Shown here: in pieces, positions 6,999 to 7,747 of the stretch | Layout: each line of letters opens with the position of its first letter | Numbering within the stretch: the first letter of the stretch is position 1 | Assembly: GCA_035553355.1 (NCBI GenBank) | Contig: DATMJW010000083.1 | Coordinates: 1 to 7,747 of the forward strand | Direction of reading: 5' to 3' | Length of the DNA stretch: 7,747 nt | DNA from: Gaiellasilicea sp035553355 | Lineage (GTDB): Bacteria > Actinomycetota > Thermoleophilia > Gaiellales > Gaiellaceae | Position numbers and translations under genes: made by a program | The notes under the pieces: model-generated | The model's input: only the letters and a program-made list of their open reading frames with translations | The model's database searches: none | What the model was told of the DNA's origin: nothing

Positions 6999-7747
6999 AT
7001 GTCAAGTGCGGCACGACAGCTCTCGCCCCCGAGGGTCGGCTGCCAGGTGCTCGAGGAGCTCGCCATCGCGCTCGCAGCGGCCGAGCCGAGGCCGGAGGAG
7101 CTCTACGCGCACGTGGCGGAGCACCTGAACGGATCCGGGTTCGGGTTCGCGCGCGTCGCGATCTTCAAGGACGGCACGGGGAGATTCGACCCCGTCCCGG
7201 TCGCTCAGCACGGGTTCGACGACCTCGAGGTGCTCTACGGGCAGTTGCCGCCCGTCGAGAACTGGCCGCTCTTCCATCGGGCGCTCCGCGAGCGCGCCGC
7301 CGTCCTCGCCGACGACGCACAGCTGAACGGCGACGTGCCGCTCGAGGTGGCGGGGGCGCTTCGGCTGCGCACCGTCCTCGGGATCCCGTTCGTCGCCGGC
7401 GGACGCTGCGTCGGCTTCGCCCTCGCGGACCGCGGCGGTGGCGCGTTCGTCGTCACACCCTCCGAGCTCGACGTCATCACGACGGCGAGCCGGTTCGCCG
7501 CGGCCGCGATCGCCGGCGTGGAGGCGGCGGCGGAGGAGCGCCGCGCCAGCGAGCTGAAGACGCAGTTCGTCGCACTCGCATCGCACGAGCTGCGCGCGCC
7601 GATCGCCGGCATCCACGGCGTCACGACGACGCTGCGCGAGCGTGGCGGCGACCTGCTCCCGGAGCAGGTGGAGCTGCTGCAGCGGACGCTCTACGAGCAG
7701 TCCGACCGGATGCGGAAGCTCGTCGACCAGCTGCTCGACCTGAGCCG
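6999..7747 (+). CDS. GAF-domain sensor histidine kinase, N-terminal part (3' truncated)
   Basis: An open frame runs from ATG 6999 through the right edge (249 full codons). Residues about 17-165 form a GAF sensor domain: VLEELAIALAAAEPRPEELY, then the core RTVLGIPFVAGGRCVGFALADR (from 124), a typical GAF beta sheet. An Ala/Glu-rich helix (AGVEAAAEERRASELKTQF) joins it to the dimerisation and phosphoacceptor domain, whose H-box ASHELRAPIAGIHG places the phosphorylated His at residue 196. The first helix pair of HisKA follows (EQSDRMRKLVDQLLDLS). The catalytic ATPase domain lies beyond the window. No membrane helix is seen, so it is probably cytosolic. The start is uncertain: ATG 6999 has no Shine-Dalgarno sequence, while GTG 7047 has GAGGG about 11 bases ahead and would still keep the GAF domain. 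It is divergent from the metal operon, 65 bases apart, so the two promoters are close, but a shared function is not shown. Confidence 0.85.
   Translation, partial: MSSAARQLSPPRVGCQVLEELAIALAAAEPRPEELYAHVAEHLNGSGFGFARVAIFKDGTGRFDPVPVAQHGFDDLEVLYGQLPPVENWPLFHRALRERAAVLADDAQLNGDVPLEVAGALRLRTVLGIPFVAGGRCVGFALADRGGGAFVVTPSELDVITTASRFAAAAIAGVEAAAEERRASELKTQFVALASHELRAPIAGIHGVTTTLRERGGDLLPEQVELLQRTLYEQSDRMRKLVDQLLDLS

Overview
The window is very GC-rich and densely coded, with many GTG starts and heavy use of GCG, CTC, GTC and TCG codons. This fits a high-GC actinobacterium, possibly a deep lineage such as Thermoleophilia. That placement is inferred from composition and gene style only; no marker gene is present.

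Left part (2-3125, plus strand): the end of a surface-polysaccharide or cell-envelope type cluster. It holds the C-terminal part of an ATP-grasp ligase, then after a 121-base gap with a strong G-quadruplex motif on the minus strand, a GT-B glycosyltransferase whose stop codon directly abuts the ATG of a Wzx-type flippase.

Middle part (3079-6933, minus strand): a complete four-gene metal-uptake ABC operon in the order substrate-binding lipoprotein, ATPase, permease, permease. This is the order of the treponemal troABCD operon. All three junctions are identical GTGA stop/start overlaps. The binding protein has the TroA-like ligand set His68, His135, His201, Asp281, and the ATPase has the VPQR...DWDFP signature of Mn/Zn/Fe transporters. 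Both permeases carry an extra cytosolic C-terminal tail that reads as a winged helix related to the DNA-binding half of DtxR/MntR repressors. A 14-base near-palindrome of DtxR/MntR type sits over the start codon of the binding-protein gene, beside a possible leaderless promoter. The operon is therefore probably controlled by metal through a DtxR-family protein, and the transporter itself carries two DtxR-like domains. The last permease gene runs 47 bases into the 3' end of the flippase gene on the opposite strand.

Right part (6999-7747, plus strand): the start of a divergently transcribed GAF-domain sensor histidine kinase, cut by the window edge just after its H-box.

The most notable point is the pairing of a DtxR-type operator with two permeases that each end in a DtxR-like winged helix. 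It recalls the chlamydial YtgCR permease-repressor fusion, but here it is doubled and reduced to the winged helix alone.
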